A DNA stretch of 64,000 nt from Gemmatimonadota bacterium (lineage in GTDB: Bacteria; Gemmatimonadota; Gemmatimonadetes; Longimicrobiales; Gaopeijiaceae), in assembly GCA_022571515.1 (NCBI GenBank), contig JACZXQ010000002.1:1-64000 (forward strand), read 5' to 3'. A program made the position numbers and the translations under genes. This document shows positions 9,637 to 19,250 of this stretch, piece after piece. Numbering within the stretch: position 1 is the first letter of the stretch; each line of letters begins with the position of its first letter. The notes beneath the pieces were generated by a model. The model ran no database searches. It was not told the origin of the DNA and saw only the letters and a program-made list of their open reading frames with translations.

Positions 9637-10698
9637 GTGGCCGGCGGTCGGCGCGTCCAAGACTACGAATACGACCTACCGGAGAATCTGGTGGCGCGCT
9701 ATCCCGCAGAGGAGCGCGACGCCAGCCGCCTGTTGGTCGTGCCCCGGAACGGCGGCCCTATTTCCGATCGCCGGTTCAGAGAGCTGCCCGCGCTCATGGC
9801 ACCCGACGACCTATTGGTCGTGAACGACAGCAAGGTGCTGCCTGTCCGGCTCAAAGGACGAAAGCCCACCGGCGCGCCTGCGGAGATTCTGCTCCTGCGT
9901 CCGTTGGGTGGAGAGGACCAGGGCGGAGCGGACTCCCGCGTGTGGGAGGCGCTCGTGCGGCCCGGGGGGAAACTCAAGCCTGGGCGGATCGTTACGGTAG
10001 GTCCGGATCTGGACATCGAGATCCTGGACTCTGTCGAGGGGGGCGGACGTGTGGTCCGCCTCATGACCGACCTCCCCTTCCTGGACGTGCTCGCACGGTA
10101 TGGGCACGTGCCCTTGCCTCCGTACCTGGAGCGAGAGGACGAGCCTCTGGATCGCGAGCGCTACCAGACCGTGTACGCGGAGGTGCCGGGGTCGGTCGCG
10201 GCTCCGACGGCCGGACTTCACTTCACTACCGGGCTGCTGGCCGAGATCGCCGCCATGGGAGTAGAACGGGTATCGGTGACGCTGGACGTCGGGGTGGGCA
10301 CGTTCCGGCCGGTCGAAGTCGACGATCCCGGGCTACACACCATGCACTCGGAGCGGTACCGCGTGCCTGAGGCGACGGCCCGGGCCGTGACGAAGGCGAA
10401 GAGAGATGGAAGGCGGGTGTGGGCGGTGGGCACGACCGTAGTGAGGGCGCTCGAGAGTGCGGCCGGGGAGAGTGGGGAGGTCGAGTCGCGGGTGGGAAAC
10501 ACGGACCTGTTCATTCGGCCGCCGTACGAGTTCAGGGTGGTGGACGCGTTGATCACGAACTTCCACCTTCCCCGCTCGACGCTGATCATGCTGGTCGCGG
10601 CGTTCGGCGGGTATGAGCGGACCATGAGTGCGTACGAGGAGGCGATTCGGTTGGAGTTCCGGTTCTACTCCTACGGCGACAGTATGGCCGTCATTTGA
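9637..10698 (+). CDS. queA: S-adenosylmethionine:tRNA ribosyltransferase-isomerase QueA
   Basis: A 353-residue enzyme that transfers the ribosyl moiety of SAM to preQ1 in tRNA, forming epoxyqueuosine. Family motifs include the N-terminal YDLPENLVARYPA, the segment VNDSKVLPVRL and the C-terminal TNFHLPRSTLIMLV. GTG start. tgt, encoding the preceding step of queuosine synthesis, lies immediately downstream, so both enzymes are likely made from one transcript. Confidence 0.96.
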   Translation: MAGGRRVQDYEYDLPENLVARYPAEERDASRLLVVPRNGGPISDRRFRELPALMAPDDLLVVNDSKVLPVRLKGRKPTGAPAEILLLRPLGGEDQGGADSRVWEALVRPGGKLKPGRIVTVGPDLDIEILDSVEGGGRVVRLMTDLPFLDVLARYGHVPLPPYLEREDEPLDRERYQTVYAEVPGSVAAPTAGLHFTTGLLAEIAAMGVERVSVTLDVGVGTFRPVEVDDPGLHTMHSERYRVPEATARAVTKAKRDGRRVWAVGTTVVRALESAAGESGEVESRVGNTDLFIRPPYEFRVVDALITNFHLPRSTLIMLVAAFGGYERTMSAYEEAIRLEFRFYSYGDSMAVI

Positions 10699-11886
<1,188 letters not shown>

Positions 11887-11953
11887 CGCAGGCGGCGCGC
11901 CGGGCGGCGGCCTTTTACTTGAGAGCACTCAACTTTACTGACGGAGCAACACA

Positions 11954-12277
11954 TTGATCGAACAGGCGCTGGCGTTCACGGCTGGTCCGAGGGAAGGGGC
12001 CAGCGGCTCGATCGTCCTGCTTTTTAATGTCTTCGCGGTTATCGCCATTTTCTACTTTCTCCTCATCCGCCCCCAGCGGAAGGAGCGGGAGCGGCACGCA
12101 CAGATGATCAGCGCGATCCAAAAGGGGGATGAGATCGTGACCTCCGGTGGCATCATCGGAACTGTGGTCCGAGCCGAGGAGGACAGCCTGATCATCAGGA
12201 CGGGTGGTGACACGAAAGTGACTGTGGAGCGGGCCCGGGTCTCGCGGAAACTCGGAGACGAAAAAACGAAGGGCTGA
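11954..12277 (+). CDS. yajC: Preprotein translocase subunit YajC
   Basis: A small inner-membrane protein of 107 residues that associates with SecDF-YidC. It has one transmembrane helix (about residues 20-42) followed by RPQRKE and the cytoplasmic GDEIVTSGGIIG motif, both family hallmarks. The start is TTG after a GGAG box. In many genomes secD and secF follow yajC; here def follows with a 1-nt overlap, so secDF must lie elsewhere if present. Confidence 0.93.
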   Translation: MIEQALAFTAGPREGASGSIVLLFNVFAVIAIFYFLLIRPQRKERERHAQMISAIQKGDEIVTSGGIIGTVVRAEEDSLIIRTGGDTKVTVERARVSRKLGDEKTKG

Positions 12278-12795
12278 TGGCCATCCGTCAGATCCGCTAC
12301 CTCGGCGATGAGGTGCTTCGCGTGCCCGGTGAGGTCGTCTCGGAGTTCGACGACGATCTCAGGGCACTCGTCAAGGACATGTTCGAGACCATGTACCACG
12401 CAGAGGGAATCGGGCTGGCGGCCCCCCAGATCGGTCTTTCCTTGCGCCTTTGTGTGCTGGACGTCCAGGACGACGACGGGTCCGATGCCGATCGCCTGGC
12501 GCTGGTGAATCCGGAGGTCGTCCGAGCGAGCCGCGAGACGGACAAGTCGACGGAAGGGTGCCTCAGCATTCCCGGTCTCGAGGAATTCGTCACCCGTCCC
12601 GCCACGGTAACCATTCGAGCCACGGACCCGAACGGTGAACCGATCGAGGTCGAGGCGGACGGCATGCTGGCGCGCGCGCTCCAACACGAACTCGATCACC
12701 TTGATGGGGTCTTGTTCATCGATCGAGTCAGTCCGCTAAAGCGCCGGATGCTTCTCAAGAAGTGGAAGAAGAGTCAGGAAGAAGATCGCGGATGA
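12277..12795 (+). CDS. def: Peptide deformylase
   Basis: A 172-residue metalloenzyme that removes the N-formyl group from nascent proteins. All three motifs are intact: GIGLAAPQIG, EGCLSIPG (metal-binding Cys) and QHELDHLDG (HExxH metal site). The ATG overlaps the yajC stop by 1 nt (TGATG). fmt, which adds the formyl group to initiator tRNA, follows with an ATGA overlap, so addition and removal of the formyl group are encoded together. Confidence 0.97.
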   Translation: MAIRQIRYLGDEVLRVPGEVVSEFDDDLRALVKDMFETMYHAEGIGLAAPQIGLSLRLCVLDVQDDDGSDADRLALVNPEVVRASRETDKSTEGCLSIPGLEEFVTRPATVTIRATDPNGEPIEVEADGMLARALQHELDHLDGVLFIDRVSPLKRRMLLKKWKKSQEEDRG

Positions 12796-13724
12796 AGGTG
12801 CTCTTTTGGGGAACGCCTGACTTCGCGGTCCCTTCCCTCAGAGCCCTGACGGAAGAAGGACACGAGGTGGTGGGCGTAGTGACCCAACCCGATCGACCTG
12901 CTGGGCGTGGTCGGTCGTTGCGTTCGTCGGCGGTGAAACAGGCGGCCCTGGCGGACGGCATCAACGTGCTCGAGCCCGAAGGTCCCCACGGGGAAGATTT
13001 TCTCGGAGAGATAGGGGCTCTTTTCCCGGACCTTTCCGTGGTGGTGGCCTACGGCCGCATCCTTCGGCGCGAGGTGCTCGATGCGCCGGTCCGCGGGTCG
13101 ATCAACGTGCACGCCTCGTTGCTTCCCGCGCTGCGTGGCGCGGCGCCGATCAACTGGGCGATCATCCAGGGCATGCAGTCGACGGGCGTCACGGTCATGC
13201 GCATGGTCGAAAAGATGGACGCCGGACCCATCCTCCTTCAGATCGAAGAGCCGATCGCCTCGGGGGCGACGGCATCGGATTTGTTCGTCCGGCTCTCCGA
13301 GCTCGGCGCGCAGGCCCTGATCGAGGCACTGGCCCTCCTGGAAGGTGGGGCTCTCGAAGAGCAACCCCAGGACGAGGATCTTGCCACCTTCGCTCCCAAG
13401 ATCGGACGCGACAGCGCCCGTGTGGATTGGACGGCCTCTGCCTCCGACGTGGCGAACCTGGTCCGGGGCATGGACGCGGTGCCGGGCGCCTGGTCCACAC
13501 TCGAATCCCGCCCGGTCAAGCTGTTTCGCCCCATTCCCGATGAAGGGTCCACCCATGCCGAGGCTGGCAGCGTGCTCGAGGCCGACGGGTCGGCTGGGCT
13601 ACTTGTGGCCACTGGCACCGGGGCGGTGCGTTTCAGCGAGGTGCAGCCCGAAGGGAAGGGCCGGATGGCCGCCGCGGCGTGGATCCGGGGCCGCGGAGCC
13701 ACGGTCGGCCAGCGCTTCGAGTGA
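12792..13724 (+). CDS. fmt: Methionyl-tRNA formyltransferase
   Basis: A 310-residue enzyme that formylates Met-tRNA(fMet) using 10-formyl-tetrahydrofolate. It shows FWGTPDFAVPSL at the N-terminus, INVHASLLP with the catalytic His, and MDAGPIL with the catalytic Asp. A C-terminal OB-like tRNA-binding domain is present. The ATG overlapping the def stop gives the canonical MKVLFWGTP start; a reading extended upstream adds ten non-family residues. thiE begins inside its stop codon (GTGA). Confidence 0.96.
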   Translation: MKVLFWGTPDFAVPSLRALTEEGHEVVGVVTQPDRPAGRGRSLRSSAVKQAALADGINVLEPEGPHGEDFLGEIGALFPDLSVVVAYGRILRREVLDAPVRGSINVHASLLPALRGAAPINWAIIQGMQSTGVTVMRMVEKMDAGPILLQIEEPIASGATASDLFVRLSELGAQALIEALALLEGGALEEQPQDEDLATFAPKIGRDSARVDWTASASDVANLVRGMDAVPGAWSTLESRPVKLFRPIPDEGSTHAEAGSVLEADGSAGLLVATGTGAVRFSEVQPEGKGRMAAAAWIRGRGATVGQRFE

Positions 13725-14380
13725 AGCCGCGGCTTCACGTCGTCACCAATGACGAGGTGCTTGCGAGGCCGGACTTCGTAGCCGTCGCGTCCGAGGTGAT
13801 GAAGGCCGGAGGGGTCACCACGGCGCTTCACGTGAGGGGCCCCCGCACCCGAAGCAGGGACCTGTTCCGCGTCGTTGGTGATCTCATGTCGGCCATCGAG
13901 GACTTCGAAGCGTCGCTGGTCGTCAACGATCGTGTAGACATCGCTCTGGCTCTCGGGCTCGAGTGGGTGCACCTCGGGCAGCGCTCCCTTCCGCCTGCAA
14001 TCGCCCGCGGCCTCCTCGGTGGACGCGGGACCGTCGGCGTGTCGGTCCACGATGTCGAAGAGGCGCGGCAGGCCGTGGAGGGCGGCGCCGATTACCTGAC
14101 TGTGGGCACGATGTTTGCAACTGCCTCACATCCGGAACGCACCCCCGTGGGGCCATCGCTGGTCGAAGCGGTACAACGGACCACCCGCGTGCCTCTTGTG
14201 GCCATCGGCGGTATCACGCCCGATCGGGTGGAGGCTGTGGCGGCGAGCGGCGCGTGGGGTGTCGCCGTGCTCGATGGTGTATGGGGGGGGGAGCGCCCGG
14301 CGCGGGCAGTGGAGGTATATTTGGCTGCGTTGGATCGTGCCGAAGGTGACTCACCGAGGCACGACAATCCCCCCAACTGA
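13721..14380 (+). CDS. thiE: Thiamine-phosphate synthase (ThiE family)
   Basis: A 219-residue TIM-barrel protein that couples the thiazole and pyrimidine moieties into thiamine phosphate. Evidence is the segment VNDRVDIALALG followed by WVHLGQ, the GTMFATASH phosphate-loop region, and AIGGIT near the C-terminus. The GTG start overlaps the fmt stop; a longer frame would run inside fmt. A TenI-like role is possible, since TenI proteins share the fold, but thiS and thiG directly downstream favour thiamine synthesis. No TPP riboswitch is possible directly upstream because the gene overlaps fmt. Confidence 0.85.
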   Translation: MKPRLHVVTNDEVLARPDFVAVASEVMKAGGVTTALHVRGPRTRSRDLFRVVGDLMSAIEDFEASLVVNDRVDIALALGLEWVHLGQRSLPPAIARGLLGGRGTVGVSVHDVEEARQAVEGGADYLTVGTMFATASHPERTPVGPSLVEAVQRTTRVPLVAIGGITPDRVEAVAASGAWGVAVLDGVWGGERPARAVEVYLAALDRAEGDSPRHDNPPN

Positions 14381-14391
14381 CGGCAGGAGAG

Positions 14392-14595
14392 ATGATACAG
14401 GTTCGACTGAACGGGAAGGATCGTGAGATCGAGTCCGACCTGACCGTAATGGACCTTCTCGAGTCGTTGGAACTGAATCCGCACATGGTCGTGGTCGAGT
14501 TGAATCGAGAGATCCTCTCGCGGGATGTGATTGGCGATGTACGGGTCGAGGAGGGCGACCAGTTGGAGGTGGTGCACTTCGTGGGCGGTGGGTGA
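14392..14595 (+). CDS. thiS: Sulfur carrier protein ThiS
   Basis: A 67-residue ubiquitin-fold protein ending in VGGG, whose C-terminal Gly is thiocarboxylated to deliver sulfur to thiazole synthase. The compact beta-grasp pattern (RLNGKDREI, VVVELN, VRVEEGDQLEVVHFV) is standard. The ATG follows AGGAGAG. The usual tail is Gly-Gly; here there is one extra Gly. It lies between thiE and thiG in a single transcription unit. Confidence 0.93.
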   Translation: MIQVRLNGKDREIESDLTVMDLLESLELNPHMVVVELNREILSRDVIGDVRVEEGDQLEVVHFVGGG

Positions 14596-14634
14596 GGATG
14601 GGACAAATAATCCGAAAAGGGGGCAGGCTGAGCG

Positions 14635-15459
14635 GTGGAGAGGGAAGCGACAATCGAAACGCGTGGTAATGAGTCGGGCTCGGTGGCGGCCGACCCCCTC
14701 CGAATCGGGGATCGGGAATTCAAGTCCCGGCTGATCGTCGGCACGGGGAAGTACTCCGACAACGCCGTGATGATGGACGCCATTCGCGCCAGCGGCGCGG
14801 AGATGGTGACGGTCGCGGTGCGTCGGGTCGATCTGGATCGAACCAAGGAGGAGGGCATCCTCCACCATCTCGACCCGGACGAGTTCTTTCTGCTGCCCAA
14901 CACCGCCGGCTGCTATACCGCGGAGGACGCCATACGGTATGCGCGCCTCGGGCGGGCGGCGGGGTTCAGTGACTGGCTCAAGCTCGAGGTCATCGGCGAT
15001 GAGGTCACGCTTCTTCCGGACACGCAGGGCACCATCGAGGCGGCGCTCGTTCTCGTGGAAGAGGGCTTCAAGGTGATGGCGTACACCTCTGGTGATGTCG
15101 TCACCGCGCTCCGGTTGGAGGACGCGGGATGCGTTGCCGTCATGCCGCTCGCCAGCCCGATCGGCAGTGGCCTGGGGTTGGTGAACCCGTACTTCGTGCG
15201 GGAGATCAAGCGCCGCTGCGAGGTGCCGATCATCGTCGATGCCGGGGTGGGGACGGCGTCCGACGCCTGCATCACGATGGAGCAGGGAGTGGACGGGGTT
15301 CTGATGAACACTGCGCTCGCGGCGGCCGATGATCCGGTGAGCATGGCGCACGCGATGCGCCTCGCGGTCCGCGCGGGCCGGCTGGCCTACCTCGCCGGTC
15401 GCATGCCGGCGCGGGAGATCGCCATTCCCTCATCCCCCACTCGGGGAATGCTGGACTGA
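14635..15459 (+). CDS. thiG: Thiazole synthase ThiG
   Basis: A 274-residue TIM-barrel enzyme that makes the thiazole phosphate from deoxyxylulose-5-phosphate, dehydroglycine and ThiS thiocarboxylate. Family motifs: SRLIVGTGKY, the LPNTAGC segment, the Schiff-base lysine in WLKLEV, and the phosphate-binding PIGSG and GVGTASDA loops. The GTG start leaves an ~18-residue leader before the conserved region, slightly longer than usual, so a downstream start is possible. thiH/thiO, thiC and thiD are not in the window. Confidence 0.94.
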   Translation: MEREATIETRGNESGSVAADPLRIGDREFKSRLIVGTGKYSDNAVMMDAIRASGAEMVTVAVRRVDLDRTKEEGILHHLDPDEFFLLPNTAGCYTAEDAIRYARLGRAAGFSDWLKLEVIGDEVTLLPDTQGTIEAALVLVEEGFKVMAYTSGDVVTALRLEDAGCVAVMPLASPIGSGLGLVNPYFVREIKRRCEVPIIVDAGVGTASDACITMEQGVDGVLMNTALAAADDPVSMAHAMRLAVRAGRLAYLAGRMPAREIAIPSSPTRGMLD

Positions 15460-15465
15460 AGAGCC

Positions 15466-16782
15466 GTGGACGTCACGACACCGGGGCGGCGAGCTGCCTA
15501 CGAGAGCATGCGTGCCGTGAGCCGGGGCAGACGCATCGACCTGGCGTTTGCTGAAGCGTCGGACCGGCTCGATCCCCGAGAGCGCCGTTGGGTCCACGAA
15601 CTGGTCTACGGGGCCGTGCGCCTGAGGGGCCGGCTGGATCATCTGCTGGACGCGCAGCTCGATCGTGGCATCGGCAGCGTTGCCGACGACGTGTTGGACG
15701 TCCTGAGGATGGGTGCGTACCAGGTGCTCTACATGGGCAGCGTCCCAGGTTACGCAGCCGTGTCGCAGACGGTGGACCAGGCGCGCGCCGTGGGTGGGAA
15801 AGGGGTCGCCGGCTTGGTGAACGCCGTTTTACGGTCGGTAGCACGGGTTGGAGACGGCCCAGAGCATTTCCCTGATCCCGAGACGCAGCCCGCCGACTTC
15901 CTGTCCACCTGGGGATCGCACCCTCGATGGCTGGTGGACCGATGGCTGGCGCGATGGAGTGCGGCGGAGGTCACGGGACTCGTAGAGGCCAACAACAAGG
16001 TGCCACCGCTGTTCGTCAGGCCATTCGGTGCTTGCCTCGAGCGCGCTGCCGAGCGCCTCGCCGACCGAGGCATCATTGCGACCCTCGAGCAGGCCGGTAA
16101 TGTGTGCCTCCGCGTTGAATCCGGACACACTCCGGGTGAGGTGCTGAGTGCGATCGCGGGTGTCATTCAGGATCCGGGGTCGGCCCTGGTGACGGTGTAT
16201 GCCGGCATCGAGCCGGGCTCCACTGTGGCCGATCTGTGCGCCGCGCCGGGAGGGAAGGCGCTCTCCATCGCCGAGGGGGGAGCCCGTTATGTGGTCGCCG
16301 CTGATTCGTCGATGAGGCGAATGAACCTGCTCCGGAGCAACGCCGGCCGCCTCGGCGCCGGCATTTCCGACCGCGTGGGCATGGTAGTCGCCGACGCGCG
16401 CCGGCCTGCGGTTCGTGGGGCCGACGTGGTCTTGCTCGACGTTCCATGCTCGGGCACGGGTACGCTACGTCGCCACCCCGATGCGCGTTGGAGGTTGAGC
16501 CCCGAGGGGATGGCAGGCCTCGTCGCGCTACAGGCCGAGATCTTGGAGGCAGCCAGCGATCTCGTACCCCCCGGGGGCCTCTTGGTGTACGCCACATGCA
16601 GCCTGGAAGACGAGGAGAACGCGGCCCAGGTGGAGGCATTCTTGGGTGGTCATCCCGAGTTCACCATCGATCCTGGAAATGGGGTCGATCAAAGTCGTCT
16701 GGACCAACAGGGGCTACTGAGGCTTCTTCCACAGGTGACGGGGTTCGACGGGGCCTTCGCAGCCCGTTTGCGGAGGGCGTGA
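15466..16782 (+). CDS. rsmB: 16S rRNA (cytosine-967-C5)-methyltransferase
   Basis: A 438-residue protein with an N-terminal NusB-like RNA-binding domain (about 1-140) and a C-terminal Rossmann methyltransferase. The SAM-binding motif is DLCAAPGGK, the motif IV catalytic segment DVPCSGTGTLRRHPD and the motif VI segment YATCSLEDEEN; the two cysteines are those used by m5C methyltransferases. GTG start, 6 nt after thiG. In many Gram-positive genomes fmt-rsmB is followed by a phosphatase and a PASTA kinase; here a PASTA protein without kinase follows. Confidence 0.95.
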   Translation: MDVTTPGRRAAYESMRAVSRGRRIDLAFAEASDRLDPRERRWVHELVYGAVRLRGRLDHLLDAQLDRGIGSVADDVLDVLRMGAYQVLYMGSVPGYAAVSQTVDQARAVGGKGVAGLVNAVLRSVARVGDGPEHFPDPETQPADFLSTWGSHPRWLVDRWLARWSAAEVTGLVEANNKVPPLFVRPFGACLERAAERLADRGIIATLEQAGNVCLRVESGHTPGEVLSAIAGVIQDPGSALVTVYAGIEPGSTVADLCAAPGGKALSIAEGGARYVVAADSSMRRMNLLRSNAGRLGAGISDRVGMVVADARRPAVRGADVVLLDVPCSGTGTLRRHPDARWRLSPEGMAGLVALQAEILEAASDLVPPGGLLVYATCSLEDEENAAQVEAFLGGHPEFTIDPGNGVDQSRLDQQGLLRLLPQVTGFDGAFAARLRRA

Positions 16783-16819
16783 TGGGTGCGGAGCGATATG
16801 AAGAATCGGCGGGCATGGC

Positions 16820-17650
16820 GTGAGGCTCGGCAGCTCGATCCGGCGGCGTCGCGGCAAGGGTCCTCGTCGGCGCAAGAACGTCCAGGGCGAGGCATCCGGG
16901 CGCGGCTTTCGCGTTGCGGAGTACGCTGGGTTGCTCGGCGCGATCGCCTTGATCGGCTTTGCCGGAGGATACCTCGTTTCCACGCGCATTCTGTTTCCGG
17001 CGCCGGTCCCCACCGGCGGCCTGTTGGAGGTCCCCGATCTTCGGGCTACGGACCGTGAGGCTGCCCAGTCGCGGCTTCGGAGGTTCGGGCTCGAGATGGG
17101 CGCCGTCGACTCCCTTCAGCATCCGACCGCGCCGGCAGGCCAGGTCTTGGGCCAAAGCCCGCTTCCCGGCCAAATGGCGTTGGCCGGATCGTCCGTGTGG
17201 ATCACGGTGAGTCTCGGCCCCGAGCGACGACCCGTGCCCGACGTGCTTCAGCTTCGCGAGGAAGACGCGCGGGAGGTTCTCGAGGGTACGGGCTTCAGCG
17301 TTGCGGTCGACACCGCAGAGGCCGACCTGCCCCGTGGCAAAGTCGTCCAGGTGATTCCGGAGCCGGGCACGGAGGTGAGCCTGCCGGGCGAGATTCGGCT
17401 CGTTGTGAGCACTGGCCCGGCCCTGGTCGAGATGCCGCTGGTGCTTGGGTTGGAGCAGGCCGAGGCAGAGTCTATGTTGGACTCGCTGGGGCTCGTTGTT
17501 TCAGAGATCACGATCCGATTTCGCTTCGGCAGGGACCAGGGTCGCGTGGTCGAACAGGCGCCCCCGCCGGACTCCTTGCTGGACCCCGGATCGCTCGTCC
17601 AACTGGTCGTGGGGCGTCGCAGCCGGCGTGGCGGAAACGGTAGGAACTAA
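16820..17650 (+). CDS. Membrane-anchored PASTA-repeat protein without kinase domain
   Basis: A 276-residue protein: a short basic cytoplasmic N-terminus rich in Arg/Lys (residues 1-35), one transmembrane helix (about 36-60), then three PASTA repeats (about 67-134, 135-200, 201-268) recognised by the V-P-D/x-L...A...L...G and PxPG...GS.V.L.V.G pattern. PASTA domains bind peptidoglycan or beta-lactam-like ligands in PrkC/PknB kinases and PBPs. No kinase or transpeptidase motif is present, so it may be a wall-binding anchor or scaffold. GTG start 37 nt after rsmB. Function is inferred from repeats only. Confidence 0.8.
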   Translation: MRLGSSIRRRRGKGPRRRKNVQGEASGRGFRVAEYAGLLGAIALIGFAGGYLVSTRILFPAPVPTGGLLEVPDLRATDREAAQSRLRRFGLEMGAVDSLQHPTAPAGQVLGQSPLPGQMALAGSSVWITVSLGPERRPVPDVLQLREEDAREVLEGTGFSVAVDTAEADLPRGKVVQVIPEPGTEVSLPGEIRLVVSTGPALVEMPLVLGLEQAEAESMLDSLGLVVSEITIRFRFGRDQGRVVEQAPPPDSLLDPGSLVQLVVGRRSRRGGNGRN

Positions 17651-17721
17651 GAGCGTATTGAGTCGTACCATTGTGCGTGTGCCGGAATGCTCGAACGCAT
17701 GACCCAGAGGACACTTCAGAG

Positions 17722-18297
17722 ATGACCACATCCACAGTGCGGCGGCGGAGTTCCAAGCTTCCCTACCTCATTGCCGCCTTCGGCGTGGGACTCGTCGTGC
17801 TCCTGGCGTGGGTCAACCGTGGGCGGCTCCAACCGGTGATGCCTGGGCATCCGGCGCCGGAATTCGCGGTGCCGGACCTCACGGGAGAGATCTACCGGCT
17901 CTCCGACTTCGCCGGGGAAAAAGTGGTGCTCATGAACGTGTGGGCGACCTGGTGCCTACCATGCCGCGAAGAGATGCCGTCCATGGAGCGCCTCTATACC
18001 GCGCTCGACAACGAGGACTTCGTGATCCTGGCGGTGAGCATCGATGCGACCTTTGGCGGCTTCGACATCTTCGGCAGGCCCGGCGGCGACATCCAGACCT
18101 TTGCGGATTCGCTCGGCCTCACGTTCAAGATGCTGCACAATGTCACGGGTGATATCCAGCGGACGTACCAGACGACCGGTGTGCCCGAGACCTTCCTCAT
18201 CGGGAAGGACGGCCTCATCTACAAGAAGGTGACCGGGGGCACGCTGTGGGACTCCCCCGAAAACCGGGAACTCATCCTGCGCCTTCTGGAGCAGTGA
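17722..18297 (+). CDS. Membrane-anchored TlpA/ResA-like thioredoxin
   Basis: A 191-residue thiol-disulfide protein with one N-terminal transmembrane segment (about 13-31) and a periplasmic thioredoxin fold. The redox motif is WCLPC (Cys78, Cys81) and the cis-proline lies in GVPETF. TlpA/ResA/CcmG proteins reduce periplasmic disulfides, commonly for cytochrome c maturation; no ccm or ccs genes are nearby, so the client is unknown. The ATG chosen avoids a 17-residue hydrophilic extension that would precede the signal-anchor. A ybbR-type gene overlaps its stop (GTGA). Confidence 0.88.
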   Translation: MTTSTVRRRSSKLPYLIAAFGVGLVVLLAWVNRGRLQPVMPGHPAPEFAVPDLTGEIYRLSDFAGEKVVLMNVWATWCLPCREEMPSMERLYTALDNEDFVILAVSIDATFGGFDIFGRPGGDIQTFADSLGLTFKMLHNVTGDIQRTYQTTGVPETFLIGKDGLIYKKVTGGTLWDSPENRELILRLLEQ

Positions 18298-19250
18298 CGG
18301 TCAGGGTCCTTCCCCGGGTCCTCGCGAGGAACTGGCGTCTCAAGCTCGCTGCCGTCGGCATGGCGGTCTTCTTGTGGGCGATGGTGCGCGTCGAGGGTCC
18401 GAGCCGGCGGTCCATCCCGGTGCCTGTCCGTGTCCAGGTGATCGACTCCGACTTCATGCTGGTCGATGAGCCTGCTCCGGCGTTCGTAACCGTTCGCTTT
18501 GCCGGACCCGTGCGGGAGATCATCCGCCTCGCCCTCGACGGCAGAACAGCGGTCATGGTGCCGATCACCGACGTGACCGACACCGACCCGGTGGTTTTCC
18601 TGCAGCCGGGATGGATTCCGGTTGAGGGTTACCCGGGGGTCCAGGTGGAGGACATCGTCCCGAGCACCATCCGCCTCCATCTCGAACAGATTGAGACAGC
18701 GACCATCGCGCTCCGGCTGAACACCACTGGGGAGTTGCCCTCGAGGTTGGCACTCACGAGAGCCATGAGCGTACAGCCCAGGGTTGTGCGTGTGAGCGGT
18801 GCTGCGAGCCGGGTCTCGGCGGTGGATACGCTGGACATCCTGCCGGTGAACCTGTCCAACGTGTCTGATCAGGGGGTGCTGGAGGCGACGGTGGACACCA
18901 CTGGATTGGGGCTCCAGGTAGTGCCCGTCGAAGTGACGGTGATGGTGCCCGTAGAGCAGTCGGCGGACCGACGGGTTATCGGCATTCCGGTACGGGCTGG
19001 GGACGGCGGCGGAACCGGAAGCATCGTGATCGTGCCGCCATCCGTCGACCTTACTCTGACCGGGGCTCGCACACGGGTGGACGGCGTCAATCCAGGCCGC
19101 CTGCGTGTGTTCGTACCCAGCTATGCTCTTCTGGGCATGCGCCCGAGCGAGGAACGGCGCGTGCCCATCCACGTGGAGGGGGTGCCGAACTTCGTCACGG
19201 TCCGGATGGATGTGGATAGCGTAATGGTTCGGCGCCAGGCGGATCGATGA
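18294..19250 (+). CDS. YbbR/CdaR-like domain protein
   Basis: A 318-residue protein with a single N-terminal transmembrane helix (about 16-33), preceded by NWRLKLAA, followed by tandem YbbR-type beta-rich repeats, seen as recurring FVTVRFAGP, V-x-P-S-T-I-R-L, and VPV-x-V segments. In Firmicutes, YbbR (CdaR) modulates the diadenylate cyclase CdaA and is encoded beside it; no cdaA is present here. The GTG start overlapping the tlpA-like stop gives the normal short N-terminus. Its role in this organism is unknown. Confidence 0.75.
   Translation: MTVRVLPRVLARNWRLKLAAVGMAVFLWAMVRVEGPSRRSIPVPVRVQVIDSDFMLVDEPAPAFVTVRFAGPVREIIRLALDGRTAVMVPITDVTDTDPVVFLQPGWIPVEGYPGVQVEDIVPSTIRLHLEQIETATIALRLNTTGELPSRLALTRAMSVQPRVVRVSGAASRVSAVDTLDILPVNLSNVSDQGVLEATVDTTGLGLQVVPVEVTVMVPVEQSADRRVIGIPVRAGDGGGTGSIVIVPPSVDLTLTGARTRVDGVNPGRLRVFVPSYALLGMRPSEERRVPIHVEGVPNFVTVRMDVDSVMVRRQADR

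Noticed and set aside
13600-13721. TPP riboswitch upstream of thiE
   Set aside because: The region is fmt coding sequence with no THI-box-like motif; thiE starts inside the fmt stop codon.
16782-16823. Thirteen-codon reading frame overlapping the rsmB stop
   Set aside because: Too short to support; it runs into the PASTA gene start and has no conserved features.
18294-19250. Diadenylate cyclase (c-di-AMP) locus suggested by the YbbR/CdaR-like gene
   Set aside because: No DAC-domain gene is adjacent or elsewhere in the window; YbbR repeats alone do not show c-di-AMP signalling.
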